Source: 2-02-FULL-47-50 sp964479045 (lineage in GTDB: Bacteria; Pseudomonadota; Gammaproteobacteria; Eutrophobiales; Eutrophobiaceae). From it: a DNA stretch of 64,000 nt. The notes beneath the pieces were generated by a model. The model ran no database searches, was not told the origin of the DNA, and worked only from the letters and a program-made list of their open reading frames with translations. The stretch spans positions 172,835-236,834 of the forward strand of contig CAYZJI010000003.1 of assembly GCA_964479045.1 (NCBI GenBank). The letters run 5' to 3'. The position numbers and the translations under genes were made by a program. Position 1 is the stretch's first letter. Every line of letters starts with the position of its first letter. This document shows, piece after piece, positions 1 to 8,870 of this stretch.

Positions 1-866
1 CGGAAAAAATCCGGATCGAAATCAATCAAATGCCGGTGACAGCATGGCCTGCACTGGTGGATCAGGGCAATTCAGTGTCCTTGCGTTCCTTTGATACCGC
101 TGCACGTGCTGCAGACAGTATGCGTAACGGGTTGCGCCGTCTGTTCATGCTGGAACTTCAGCAGGAATTCAAATATCTGCATAAAAACCTGCCGAAGGCA
201 AAAGATATTACGTTCGCTTATACCGGGCTGGGCCATGGCGAAGAAATCAAAAATGATTTGATCAATTTGATTGCTGATGCAGTCTTTATCAACGATCAGG
301 CGGCGATCAGAACACAAACAGCTTTTGAACAACGCAAGCAGGCTGGTGCAGCAAAATTGCTGACTGAGGCCAATCGATTGTGTGAACTGGTGGCCGGCAT
401 TCTCCAGCGGCATCAGAGATTGCAGGCCCGATTGTCTGATCTCGAAGGTAATATACCCGATGGTTCGGGGCAGGATATTCATAATCAACTTTCTGATTTG
501 ATCTATCCCGGTTTTCTGCATCAGGTGGATGCAGCACAATTGCAACATTATTCGCGTTATCTGGAAGCGGTTGATCGGCGCCTGAGTAAACTCGGATATG
601 CACCGGACAAGGACAGGACACAACTCAACAAGTTGAAGCCGTTTCAGGATGCCTGGCATTTGCTGGCGCATACCTACAAAATCCGGAGTGACCGGGATGC
701 TGAACTGGATGAATTCCATTTCATGCTGGAAGAATATCGGGTATCGCTGTTTGCCCAGGAACTGGGCACCGCCATTACCGTTTCGCCGGAGCGGTTGCAG
801 AAACGTCTGGATAAAATACGTCAGCTTCCTGCCGCCAAAGGCACCAGGGTTAAATCAGACAACTGA
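1..866 (+). CDS. hrpA: ATP-dependent RNA helicase HrpA, C-terminal fragment
   Basis: This is the 3' end of a gene that enters from the left edge; the frame is open from base 3, so the first ATG at 30 is internal. The protein matches the C-terminal DUF3418 region of HrpA-type DEAH-box helicases: the PALVD segment followed by a DQGNSVSLRSFD stretch, the GLRRLF block, and the closing VSPERLQKRLDKI segment. The DEAH helicase motifs lie outside the window. HrpA acts in the cytoplasm and has been linked to RNA remodelling and ribosome rescue in E. coli. About 288 codons of an expected roughly 1300 are present. The fragment ends with a normal stop. Confidence 0.9.
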   Translation, partial: EKIRIEINQMPVTAWPALVDQGNSVSLRSFDTAARAADSMRNGLRRLFMLELQQEFKYLHKNLPKAKDITFAYTGLGHGEEIKNDLINLIADAVFINDQAAIRTQTAFEQRKQAGAAKLLTEANRLCELVAGILQRHQRLQARLSDLEGNIPDGSGQDIHNQLSDLIYPGFLHQVDAAQLQHYSRYLEAVDRRLSKLGYAPDKDRTQLNKLKPFQDAWHLLAHTYKIRSDRDAELDEFHFMLEEYRVSLFAQELGTAITVSPERLQKRLDKIRQLPAAKGTRVKSDN

Positions 867-958
867 AATGTATCCGGGATGGTGCGTGCTGTATTATAGT
901 GATTTGACTGAATGAATTAATTTGCCGGACAAGGCAAAACCGGGGAATATTGAAGTCT

Positions 959-1447
959 ATGCGCAAGGTCTATATCACTATTGGCGTTCTGACTGTCATC
1001 GCAATTTCGTTTGTTGCCGGTGACTATTTCCGGTTGTTCGGCATTACCAAAACCGCACGTCTGGATCATATCCAGGTTAATTTCAAAACCGTGGATGAGG
1101 AAACCGGTGCACCGGTGGTAGATGTTCATGCACGTTGTTTTCAGAAAATGAACCGCAATGCCTGTAGTGAAGTGGACAGCGGAAGGGCCGGATACACGTC
1201 ACTCAAGATCCCCGTACACAGAATCATCACCCGTTCACATTTATTTGAACAAAATGTGGAGATGGTGGAGACCGCCGATCCCAAGCTGCACATCATGTTT
1301 ATTCATTATGATTATGCCAATCCGGTGGAAACGTTCATGACGGCTGATCTGCCGGAAATGGAAGGCAAGGAATTCAGGATCACCATGCCGAAAAAACTGC
1401 AGCAGCCCGGTTCTGATCCTCAAGTGGAAACGGCAGAGCAGGGATGA
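959..1447 (+). CDS. Small membrane-anchored hypothetical protein
   Basis: I do not recognise the family. The protein has a short positively charged N-terminus, one hydrophobic segment (about residues 4-22) and a soluble domain of about 140 residues with two cysteines (ARCF and NACSE), so it is probably anchored in the inner membrane facing the periplasm. A TTG at 950 would add three residues, but the GGGGA at 942-946 sits too close to it; the ATG at 959 is preferred, although its spacing is long. The stop overlaps the next ATG by four bases (ATGA), which suggests translational coupling to the CMD-Rieske gene downstream. Confidence 0.7.
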   Translation: MRKVYITIGVLTVIAISFVAGDYFRLFGITKTARLDHIQVNFKTVDEETGAPVVDVHARCFQKMNRNACSEVDSGRAGYTSLKIPVHRIITRSHLFEQNVEMVETADPKLHIMFIHYDYANPVETFMTADLPEMEGKEFRITMPKKLQQPGSDPQVETAEQG

Positions 1448-2067
1448 GTGACGCGCTGAATTATCTGTTGAAGGTCCGCCCCGAGGCCATGACGGCCTAT
1501 TTTGATTTCATCAAAAAATCCGGCAGTCACCTTGATAAAAAAACCCGTGCGCTGATTTCAGTCATCACCAAGGTCGATAACCAGACCGAAGCCGGCTTCA
1601 AACAATATCTTTCTCGTGCCTTACAGGCGGGAGCCACTGCGGATGAAGTCATAGACGCCTTGTTTGCAGCATTCCCGATACTGGGTCTGAGCAAAATCAT
1701 CTGGGCGATGGATATTATTTTGAGTCTGGACATTCCCGAATTCCGCCCGGAAAACCTGGGACACAAGATGGAATGGCATGTACTTGGCCCTCTCAATGGA
1801 ATCAAATCCGGAGTGACACGTACCGTCTGTGATGGCAGAGAAATATTTATTTACCGGCAGGGTGATGAGATTAAAGTGTATGACAGCCACTGCCCGCATC
1901 AGGTCACGAACATTCCGGAACTGGGACTGTCCGGCAACACACTCACCTGCCCGAAACACCAATGGAAATTTGATATTACGACCGGCAACTGTATCGAAAA
2001 CGGCGACCGACCATTAAAACAGTATGAAAGCTGGATAGTTGACGGATTGGTTGAAGTTAGTTGGTAA
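1444..2067 (+). CDS. CMD-like domain fused to Rieske [2Fe-2S] ferredoxin domain
   Basis: This is a two-domain redox protein. Residues about 8-95 look like the carboxymuconolactone decarboxylase/AhpD-like helical fold, but without the CxxC pair that AhpD uses for peroxidase activity. Residues about 108-207 form a Rieske-type domain with the ligand set C150-x-H152 and C169-x2-H172, expected to bind a [2Fe-2S] cluster. The substrate is unknown. A stand-alone Rieske ferredoxin normally passes electrons to an oxygenase or reductase, and none is encoded next door. It overlaps the upstream membrane protein gene by four bases, so the two are probably co-translated. Confidence 0.82.
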   Translation: MSDALNYLLKVRPEAMTAYFDFIKKSGSHLDKKTRALISVITKVDNQTEAGFKQYLSRALQAGATADEVIDALFAAFPILGLSKIIWAMDIILSLDIPEFRPENLGHKMEWHVLGPLNGIKSGVTRTVCDGREIFIYRQGDEIKVYDSHCPHQVTNIPELGLSGNTLTCPKHQWKFDITTGNCIENGDRPLKQYESWIVDGLVEVSW

Positions 2068-2069
2068 AG

Positions 2070-2894
2070 TTAAGCCATATGATTGTTTTTTAGTAATGAA
2101 ATGTATTTATTATATTCCTGATTATTCTCATTGCCCTCACGAAAAAAATCTGTAAATTTTATTGCGTCGTTCAGCAATTGATGATCGTTCATAGTGACGA
2201 GCTTTAAAAAATTAATTTTAAGTACTTCTCTGTATTTTTTGAAAAAATCAATACACTCTATTTCATTCATGCCTTTTGGATGTACCATTGCTGCTAATTT
2301 TGAGGGTGGTATTGTGATGACGTGCACTAATTCTCCAGTATGATGCGGTAAAATCGGACCTAGAAAGCACCATATAATTACTAGTCGAAAAAGAGAAAAT
2401 TCATGCTGAGTCAATGAGTAGTTATCAAATGACGGTAAAACAAATTCGCGATTGAAGCGGCTTACCATAACCATAAATATTGGCATAAATAAATTATGAT
2501 CATAATCGGCAAGTTTAATAATTTTAGCTTTCTGATTGGTTATCTTGTATCGTTCAATAGAGAGATTGGGGCATCGACGTATAAATATAGGAGCAAATGA
2601 ATTGCCTGCTTTCATGGCCGTCGTATAATGTCTGGTATTTATAATTTCACCATTAGCCAACTTTAATGTTTGTTTTATAACATCTATCCCATCTTTACTT
2701 TGAGTGCTAGCGTGGATTGAATATCGTTGTTCAATAACGTCATCTTTTCCATCAAGAGAATCTACATCGCGAAATTGTTTTGATGGCTTCAAATTTAATA
2801 TGAGATCTCCACAGGCTTTTTGGCCGACCGACAAGATATTTCTAGGTGATCCATCTATATTAAAAGCAAACCTTACACTAGAACGTGATGACAT
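2070..2894 (-). CDS. AT-rich orphan gene, hypothetical protein
   Basis: No family is recognised. The 274-residue product is rich in Lys, Asn and Ile and has a hydrophobic stretch at about residues 170-187 (a FRLVIIWCFLGPIL segment), but no clear signal peptide. Base composition is visibly AT-rich compared with every neighbour, and codons such as AAT, ATA and TTA are frequent, which points to recent horizontal acquisition. It starts 13 bases after the stop of the transglutaminase gene on the same strand, so it could be read through from that operon. The ribosome-binding site is weak. The reading frame is intact and long, so it is probably a real gene. Confidence 0.65.
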   Translation of the reverse strand: MSSRSSVRFAFNIDGSPRNILSVGQKACGDLILNLKPSKQFRDVDSLDGKDDVIEQRYSIHASTQSKDGIDVIKQTLKLANGEIINTRHYTTAMKAGNSFAPIFIRRCPNLSIERYKITNQKAKIIKLADYDHNLFMPIFMVMVSRFNREFVLPSFDNYSLTQHEFSLFRLVIIWCFLGPILPHHTGELVHVITIPPSKLAAMVHPKGMNEIECIDFFKKYREVLKINFLKLVTMNDHQLLNDAIKFTDFFREGNENNQEYNKYISLLKNNHMA

Positions 2895-2907
2895 TAATTT
2901 ATGCTCA

Positions 2908-4902
2908 TTAAAGAATTATTGTTAATAGTGCATTAGCCTTATTATAGAAAAAACGTTTTTCCGCTTCACTCAATCCTAATGGATCAAAACGGTAACGGTA
3001 GTGCAGGGCGAGCAGTTCTCTTAATTCAGAATTCGTAAAATTCTTTTCAATTTTTGCAAGCCATGTCATCAGGGTTTCGCCCGGCAGGCGGGGTGTGTAA
3101 CGTTGTTCCAGTTCCTGTACGAGCGCATAAAATATTGAATCCAGACCGGCCTGTTTTACAGGGATGACATTCCCCTTCTGTTTGTCTTTTGTGCCACGTT
3201 GCATACGGCCACGGATGAATACCCGCCAGATGTAATAGGCAAGGAAGGGCAACAATAACCAGATGAGAATAGTGGTGCCGTTTTCTGTATCTTCAGAATC
3301 CCAGGTGGCGAGTTTGTAAGCCGCCCATGACCACAAGTCGAGCAACGGTTCCAGTGCTGACTGATCTTCTGCTTCCATGGGCGCCCATACAGCAGGAGTG
3401 GTGTCCAGTGTTTGCCATTGACTATCAGCATAAACCTGCACCCAGGAGTGGGCATGGCGTGCACGTGCAATGTATTGCTGCTCCAAGGTGCTGTATTCAT
3501 CCACGGCATAGCCGACGACATAACGCGTGGGCACATTCGCGGCACGTAACAGCAGTGCCGTGGCTGTGGCAAAATATTCGCAATGGCCCTTGCGGTCTTC
3601 AAACAGGAATTTTGTGAGATATCCCGCACGGGTATAACGCTGGTTCTGGGTGACGGAATAGGTGAAGTTATCGGCAAAGAATTTTTTTACGGTGTTGATG
3701 CGTTCCTGAGGTGTTTGTGCAGGCAGCCCCAACTCATCAGCCAGTTGCTTTAATTCGGCCGCATAGATTGACGGGATTTCCATGTCTTCTTTCGATGGTG
3801 GCGCATCCTGAATCTGCTGCTGGTTAAAAGCCGTATCGTATTTAATCCAGCCCGGATTCAATTCGATGGACAGTGCACCATACGCGCTGTGTTCCACCTG
3901 TGCAGCGGTGACATAGCTTAGGTTCGCAAGACCCAATGGGATTGGCACGATGGCGGTTTCATTATCCATGAAGAAGCTGATCCTGAGTTTGTCATCAGGG
4001 TTGATGGTATCGTCGATAATCCAGAAATTAGTTCTCGTCGCATCAATGATGCTGAGGGTATTCTGATAATTCGTCCATACGCTGTAGGCATAATTGGTAT
4101 AGCTGGATTCACGTAACAGCAGTGGCTTCTGCAGCGGTTTTTCCAGTGGTGTGATGCGTGCGACAATACGATCTGACAGCTTGAGTTTCCCGAGAGAGCC
4201 GATCGCCGTGGAAGCACGCAGAGGATCACGGCTGCGCCACATGAATTGATCAAACCATTGCAGTACAGATGCTTCAGCCATGGCCTGCAGTTTTTCCATG
4301 CCGGCCTGCCCTGCAAGTCCACCGGCACCGGCCAGAGTAAACATGAGTAACCAGACGGCCGGGTGACTGTGTTTCGGGCGCAACGTCCATAACGTCCAGG
4401 CCAGCAACACCACAACGCAGATATAAAAGATAATCTCGTGGTGGTTTCCGGCGCTGGCGGCAATCATGGATGCAAACAGGTACGGATACGAAAGATCAAT
4501 TTCCATATTGACAGGACTCATACCGTTCCGCTCTAACCGCCGCAGGCTCATGAACAATACACCCGGGGTGATATGACCTTGCACGCTCCAGGTCTGGGCC
4601 AGTATCAATGGATAAAAGAAAAACGGCAGCAGCCCCAGAATGATGAATATCCCGTGATAGGAGCGGGTCGAGAAAATATACACAACAGCCACAACGAAAA
4701 TCACACTGCTGAGATCAGCAATCAGGTTGAATTCTTTTTCCGTGATGGGTACGCGTCCCTGTATCCAGCGGGCAGATTCGAGAGACAGGGCCATAAGCAA
4801 GGCATAGATCAGAAATTCACATTGCCAGCCCCACATCAGTAATCCGGCCGTGATTAAAAATGGCGGCGCAGGTGGAAAGAGCAATTTGGGACGAACGATC
4901 AT
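2908..4902 (-). CDS. tgpA: TgpA-type membrane transglutaminase (DUF3488/transglutaminase/DUF4129)
   Basis: This is a 664-residue inner membrane protein of the TgpA family. The first about 200 residues hold several membrane segments (DUF3488). A periplasmic transglutaminase-like domain follows with a visible catalytic triad: C441 in GHCEYFA, H485 in HAHSW and D500 in TLDTTP. A further membrane segment (about 545-565) and a C-terminal cytoplasmic DUF4129-like tail complete it. In Pseudomonas the homologue is reported as essential, with unknown substrate. It overlaps the DUF58 gene by four bases, and the MoxR ATPase lies just upstream. This is the standard MoxR-DUF58-transglutaminase operon, thought to act on the cell envelope. 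Confidence 0.92.
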   Translation of the reverse strand: MIVRPKLLFPPAPPFLITAGLLMWGWQCEFLIYALLMALSLESARWIQGRVPITEKEFNLIADLSSVIFVVAVVYIFSTRSYHGIFIILGLLPFFFYPLILAQTWSVQGHITPGVLFMSLRRLERNGMSPVNMEIDLSYPYLFASMIAASAGNHHEIIFYICVVVLLAWTLWTLRPKHSHPAVWLLMFTLAGAGGLAGQAGMEKLQAMAEASVLQWFDQFMWRSRDPLRASTAIGSLGKLKLSDRIVARITPLEKPLQKPLLLRESSYTNYAYSVWTNYQNTLSIIDATRTNFWIIDDTINPDDKLRISFFMDNETAIVPIPLGLANLSYVTAAQVEHSAYGALSIELNPGWIKYDTAFNQQQIQDAPPSKEDMEIPSIYAAELKQLADELGLPAQTPQERINTVKKFFADNFTYSVTQNQRYTRAGYLTKFLFEDRKGHCEYFATATALLLRAANVPTRYVVGYAVDEYSTLEQQYIARARHAHSWVQVYADSQWQTLDTTPAVWAPMEAEDQSALEPLLDLWSWAAYKLATWDSEDTENGTTILIWLLLPFLAYYIWRVFIRGRMQRGTKDKQKGNVIPVKQAGLDSIFYALVQELEQRYTPRLPGETLMTWLAKIEKNFTNSELRELLALHYRYRFDPLGLSEAEKRFFYNKANALLTIIL

Positions 4903-6251
4903 GACAACGATAACTCCCGATCCAGTGCTGACTGGATATTACCTGCAGGCAGAAAATGTACATTCTGAATATCAGCGTGATGCAAACCGGCCTCATACGC
5001 TTGTGCTGTGGTAATAACGAAGATCAGTACCGGCATGCCCCTCGTTTGCAGTTCTTTCACCAGTTGCCGGCGTGGTTCATCCCAGTCCAGCAGCACGCAG
5101 ATAAAGGCGCTGGTATCTGCAGCATGCTGTAATAACAGGTTGCGCAAGTGCTGGATGTTCTCTTCGGGGTTGGCCTCAACACAGGCCAGTACCTCCAGCA
5201 TGCTCTCCGGTGCATGGCCTCGGCCGCTGGTAAAACGGTAAGCACGATCATGGATGAACATCAGATCCATCAGGCTGTCCTGTTGACGGGAGGAGAGGGC
5301 GATCGAAGCTGCAACGGAGACGGCCTCTTCAAACACCTGTTCCGGTTTTCCGGAAACATAAGTATCCAATGCCAGTCCGAGGCGGGAGAAGTATTCATCC
5401 TGATATTCCTTGACGATGGGCGTACCCGTGCGGGCATAGCTGCGCCAGTGGATGTCGCGCATGGAATCACCGGGACGATATTCCCGCAGAGAAAAAAATT
5501 CTTCCGAGTCACCCACTGCAGAAGCCTGATTGACACCCCCGGCCTGGTACGTACGTTTACCGTGTACCGGGAGCGCGGGGAAATTATAAAGTCTGGGCAG
5601 GATCAGCAGCGAATCCATTTGCCGGTATTGATGAAAACGCCGCACCAGCCCCAGGGGATCCATTTTACCGAGATAGGTGCGCTCAAAACGCAGATAGCCG
5701 CGTCGCAGTGGTGTCATACTGATTTTGATTTCGGCACTGCTGCCGGCTGCTATGCTGCCATAGTTCACTACAGGGATGTCACCGCCACGATTTCTGCGGA
5801 TCTGTGTTACCAGCCGCGGATATCCCAGAATCCGATCAAAGTAATTTCGTCTTCGATCATCTTCGTCCCGGATATTGATAAAACTGTCATAAGAGGGCAG
5901 GCCGCTCGCAAGTTCATCGATGACGATAACGGGGTCAGTAATCTTGCGGCCGGGGTTTTCCACAACCAGTGAATAATGCAGGGGCTGTCCGGCGGCACCA
6001 CGAGGTGGCAGGACACGATGCGTACGGAATTTTTGCCGGTATACAAACACAGACAGGAACGAGAGGCACAACAGGCTGAACAGCAGGGTGGCGATCTGAT
6101 AGGAAAGGGTTTGATGTATGTTCACACCAAATATTGCGGCGATGATAAATGTCATGAGGATGAGAAGTCCGGACTCGGTAAATTGCCGGCGCAGCCATTG
6201 ACTGCTGCGGTATACGATTAAAAAATTGCGGAAAAGTAATTTCCGGATCAC
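4899..6251 (-). CDS. DUF58 domain protein of the MoxR operon
   Basis: A 450-residue protein with two N-terminal membrane segments (about residues 29-45 and 52-70) and the DUF58 signature at about 258-277 (YRPGD followed by IHWRSYARTG). The rest resembles a von Willebrand factor A-like fold, as is usual in this family. DUF58 proteins accompany MoxR ATPases and are thought to be their partners or substrates in assembly of envelope proteins or metal sites; the exact job here is unknown. The stop overlaps the transglutaminase start (ATGA), and the moxR stop is 11 bases upstream, so the three genes form one leftward operon. Confidence 0.92.
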   Translation of the reverse strand: MIRKLLFRNFLIVYRSSQWLRRQFTESGLLILMTFIIAAIFGVNIHQTLSYQIATLLFSLLCLSFLSVFVYRQKFRTHRVLPPRGAAGQPLHYSLVVENPGRKITDPVIVIDELASGLPSYDSFINIRDEDDRRRNYFDRILGYPRLVTQIRRNRGGDIPVVNYGSIAAGSSAEIKISMTPLRRGYLRFERTYLGKMDPLGLVRRFHQYRQMDSLLILPRLYNFPALPVHGKRTYQAGGVNQASAVGDSEEFFSLREYRPGDSMRDIHWRSYARTGTPIVKEYQDEYFSRLGLALDTYVSGKPEQVFEEAVSVAASIALSSRQQDSLMDLMFIHDRAYRFTSGRGHAPESMLEVLACVEANPEENIQHLRNLLLQHAADTSAFICVLLDWDEPRRQLVKELQTRGMPVLIFVITTAQAYEAGLHHADIQNVHFLPAGNIQSALDRELSLS

Positions 6252-6262
6252 CGTTCAGAACA

Positions 6263-7195
6263 TCAGGCGGGCGCGGGTAAGGTTTCAATCACTGCGCGCA
6301 CGATGTCCTCCGCACTTCGGCCGGAAAATTTCATTCGGGAATCCAGCATCAACCGGTGGGCCACTACCGGCAGTACCAGTTCCTGCACATGGTCCGGCGT
6401 CACAAATTCAAGACCGTCCATCAGGGCCAATGCCTGCGCACATTTCATCAGGGCAATCGAAGCACGCGGACTGGCGCCGTTGATAATGCCTTCTGCTGTG
6501 CGCGTAGCGCGTATCAGACTGACGATGTAATGTTTGATTTCATCGCTGATGCGTACATTTGCAAGGCTTTCCTTGAACTGGATTACCTGTGCTTTTGTGG
6601 CACAGGCACTGATCTCTTCCAATGGATGCCGGTGATGTTGCTCTGTAAGGATATTGATTTCATCCTCCTGTCCGACATAACCGAGTCTGAGGCGCATCGC
6701 AAAGCGATCCATCTGTGCTTCCGGCAATGGATAGGTGCCGTGATAATCAATCGGGTTCTGGGTGGCTATGACGAAGAAGAGTTTGTCCAGGGGACGAAGT
6801 TCACCGTCAATGCTCACCTGCGATTCTGCCATGGCTTCCAGCAATGCGGATTGTGTACGGGGTGATGCGCGATTGATTTCGTCCGCCAGCAGGATATTCG
6901 TGAACACCGGGCCCGGTTGAAAACTGAATTGCTGGTTGCGCGGATCAAAAATCGAAACGCCGAGTATGTCGGTCGGCAGTAAATCCGGCGTGAACTGGAT
7001 GCGTCGGTATTCCGCGTCTATGCTTTTGGCCAGGGCCTTGGCGAGGGTGGTTTTACCGGTGCCCGGAACGTCTTCCAGCAACACATGACCGCCGCTGAAA
7101 AATGCCGCCAGCAGTTTACGAATGGCTCCGGATTGGCCCTTGATTACGCGGGCCAGGTTCGATGAGATGGCATTGCAGGTTTGCTGGTGGGGCAT
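6263..7195 (-). CDS. MoxR-family AAA+ ATPase
   Basis: A 310-residue cytoplasmic AAA+ ATPase. Walker A is GTGKT at residues 45-49, and Walker B is the ILLADEIN segment at 101-108, followed by the SALLEAM stretch and the ATQNP sensor 1 typical of the MoxR subfamily (pfam AAA_3). The C-terminal lid carries the GASPRAS segment. MoxR ATPases are chaperone-like machines that act with DUF58/VWA partners. It is the first gene of the leftward operon with DUF58 and the TgpA-type transglutaminase, and is divergent from the nitroreductase gene, so the operon promoter should lie in the short gap at 7196-7218 or inside the nitroreductase leader. Confidence 0.95.
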   Translation of the reverse strand: MPHQQTCNAISSNLARVIKGQSGAIRKLLAAFFSGGHVLLEDVPGTGKTTLAKALAKSIDAEYRRIQFTPDLLPTDILGVSIFDPRNQQFSFQPGPVFTNILLADEINRASPRTQSALLEAMAESQVSIDGELRPLDKLFFVIATQNPIDYHGTYPLPEAQMDRFAMRLRLGYVGQEDEINILTEQHHRHPLEEISACATKAQVIQFKESLANVRISDEIKHYIVSLIRATRTAEGIINGASPRASIALMKCAQALALMDGLEFVTPDHVQELVLPVVAHRLMLDSRMKFSGRSAEDIVRAVIETLPAPA

Positions 7196-7218
7196 GAACA
7201 GGACCGTGCATTGAATTA

Positions 7219-7887
7219 ATGAAGCAACACAATATAATCAAATCACCCGAATTGCCAACACCGTGCAAAACAATGTTTGAAAAGAAAGCCCTCACGTCTG
7301 TCCCGATTCATGATGTCCTGGCCCGGCGCTGGAGCGGGCGTGCCTATGATCCCGCCCGTGCGGTGTCGCGTGATCATATTATTGCTCTGCTGGAAGCAGC
7401 GCGCTGGTCACCGTCCTGTTTTGGTGATCAACCCTGGCGTTACATTATTTGTGACAAACACGCTGACATGACAGCGTGGAATGCAGCCTTTGCCTGTCTG
7501 GGAGAAGGTAACCAGAGCTGGGCGAAAGATGCTCCCGTACTGATTCTATCGGTGGCAGACAGCGTGATGTCACGCAACGGCAAACCTAACCGCTGGGCAC
7601 AGTACGATACCGGCGCAGCCACGATGAGTCTGTGTGTACAGGCGACAGCACTCGGTTTGATGGTGCACCAGATGGGAGGGTTTGATGCGGACGCCGCGCG
7701 TAAAACTTTTTCCATTCCTGACCAGTACACACCGATGGCCATGATGACTGTCGGTTATCAACTGCCGACCGGACAGATTCAGGGAGAAATCCGCGAACGG
7801 GAATTATCACCGCGTGTGCGTAATCCGCTGTCCCGGAATTTTTTTGCGGGGACGTGGGACCAGCCTTACGAGAAATCAGAATCCTGA
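7219..7887 (+). CDS. Nitroreductase family protein
   Basis: An FMN-dependent nitroreductase-like oxidoreductase of about 200-222 residues. The N-terminal RRWSGRAYDP stretch and the ARWSPSCFGDQPWRYI stretch are the FMN-binding signatures of the family; the middle GAATMSLCVQATALGLMVHQMGG segment is the second conserved block. It probably reduces small electrophiles or quinones with NAD(P)H in the cytoplasm; the substrate is unknown. A shorter start at the ATG at 7273 gives a protein beginning MFEKKAL and is equally plausible, because neither start has a good Shine-Dalgarno. It is convergent with hslR, and the two 3' ends overlap by 12 bases. Confidence 0.9.
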   Translation: MKQHNIIKSPELPTPCKTMFEKKALTSVPIHDVLARRWSGRAYDPARAVSRDHIIALLEAARWSPSCFGDQPWRYIICDKHADMTAWNAAFACLGEGNQSWAKDAPVLILSVADSVMSRNGKPNRWAQYDTGAATMSLCVQATALGLMVHQMGGFDADAARKTFSIPDQYTPMAMMTVGYQLPTGQIQGEIRERELSPRVRNPLSRNFFAGTWDQPYEKSES

Positions 7888-8283
7888 TTTGAACCGGATC
7901 AAATCGCGTCTTGCGCGTTTCGTTGGTCGTCCGGGAGTGTGTGGATGTAATTGTGCATCCAGTTTGATCTGCGCAGCCAGTTCTTCACGCCGTTTTATGC
8001 TGTCCACGGTTTCTGTGTAAAGAGTTGCAGTGTCTTTTGCCGAAACACGGGCATTGGTCAGGCGCGTCACGGTGACATCAAACTGATACGGAGTGCGTTT
8101 GATGCCAAGGCGGGTGCCGGGTTGAATGGTTCTGGATGGTTTGGGCCGTTCATTGTTGACCAGGATCTTGCCGCCCTTGATGGCGTCTGCCGCCAGTCCC
8201 CGGGTTTTGTAAAACCGCGCACACCAGAGCCATTTGTCGAGGCGCATACCGGAAGTTTCTTTTTCGTCCTGAACAGATTTCAT
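7876..8283 (-). CDS. hslR: Heat-shock protein 15-like S4-domain RNA-binding protein
   Basis: A small basic protein with an N-terminal S4 RNA-binding domain: MRLDKWLW, then ARFYKTR and GGKILVN, as in Hsp15. E. coli Hsp15 binds 50S subunits that carry nascent chains after premature dissociation. The ATG at 8283 (MKSVQDEKETSG leader) was chosen, but the ATG at 8247, giving a protein that begins MRLDKWLW, is the usual family start and may be the true one. The longer open frame to 8451 runs into the divergent moaB and is not used. The C-terminal tail is rich in Arg and Lys, as expected. Confidence 0.9.
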   Translation of the reverse strand: MKSVQDEKETSGMRLDKWLWCARFYKTRGLAADAIKGGKILVNNERPKPSRTIQPGTRLGIKRTPYQFDVTVTRLTNARVSAKDTATLYTETVDSIKRREELAAQIKLDAQLHPHTPGRPTKRARRDLIRFKSGF

Positions 8284-8335
8284 AAACAGGTTTTTTGGTT
8301 GTATAGTGAGATCATATACCAAAAGCTGAAATATT

Positions 8336-8863
8336 ATGGCCGGTTCCACTCCCAGAGAATTCAAACCGATCGGTATCGCGTTACTGACAGTTTCCGATAC
8401 CCGCACTGATGCCGATGACAAATCCGGTAACATCCTCGTTGCGCGCATCAAAGACAGCGGCCATCTTTTGCGCGATAAAAAAATTGTTCCAGACGATATT
8501 TATCGCATCCGTGCCATGGTTTCGCAATGGTGTGTGGATGAGAATATCAATGCCATCATCACCACCGGCGGCACCGGGATTACCGGTCGTGATGGCACGC
8601 CGGAAGCCGTGCAAGTCCTGTTTGACAAGGAGATCGGAGGGTTTGGCGAGACGTTCCGCATGATTTCGTATCAGGACATCGGTACTTCAACCATCCAGTC
8701 CCGCGCCCTTGCCGGTGTGATTAACGGGACTTTTGTATTTTGCCTGCCGGGTTCACCCAACGCCTGCACTACGGCATGGGACAAATTAATCCAGCCGCAA
8801 CTCGATTACCGTACGCGTCCGTGCAACCTGGTGGAGTTGATGCCACGTTTACTGGAAAAATAA
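8336..8863 (+). CDS. moaB: Molybdenum cofactor biosynthesis protein MoaB
   Basis: A 175-residue member of the MoaB/MogA family, which binds molybdopterin and adenylylates it before metal insertion. The conserved TTGGTGITGRDGTPEA loop, the SRALAG segment and the FCLPGSPNA loop are all present. E. coli MoaB is thought to be redundant with MogA. The gene is divergent from hslR with about 50 bases between the starts. No other molybdenum cofactor gene is in the window, so it stands alone here. Confidence 0.94.
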   Translation: MAGSTPREFKPIGIALLTVSDTRTDADDKSGNILVARIKDSGHLLRDKKIVPDDIYRIRAMVSQWCVDENINAIITTGGTGITGRDGTPEAVQVLFDKEIGGFGETFRMISYQDIGTSTIQSRALAGVINGTFVFCLPGSPNACTTAWDKLIQPQLDYRTRPCNLVELMPRLLEK

Positions 8864-8870
8864 CCAGGAC

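Noticed and set aside
5148..5972. Long plus-strand ORF of 274 codons opposite the DUF58 gene
   Set aside because: It is a shadow of the DUF58 gene, with unnatural composition and no ribosome-binding site.
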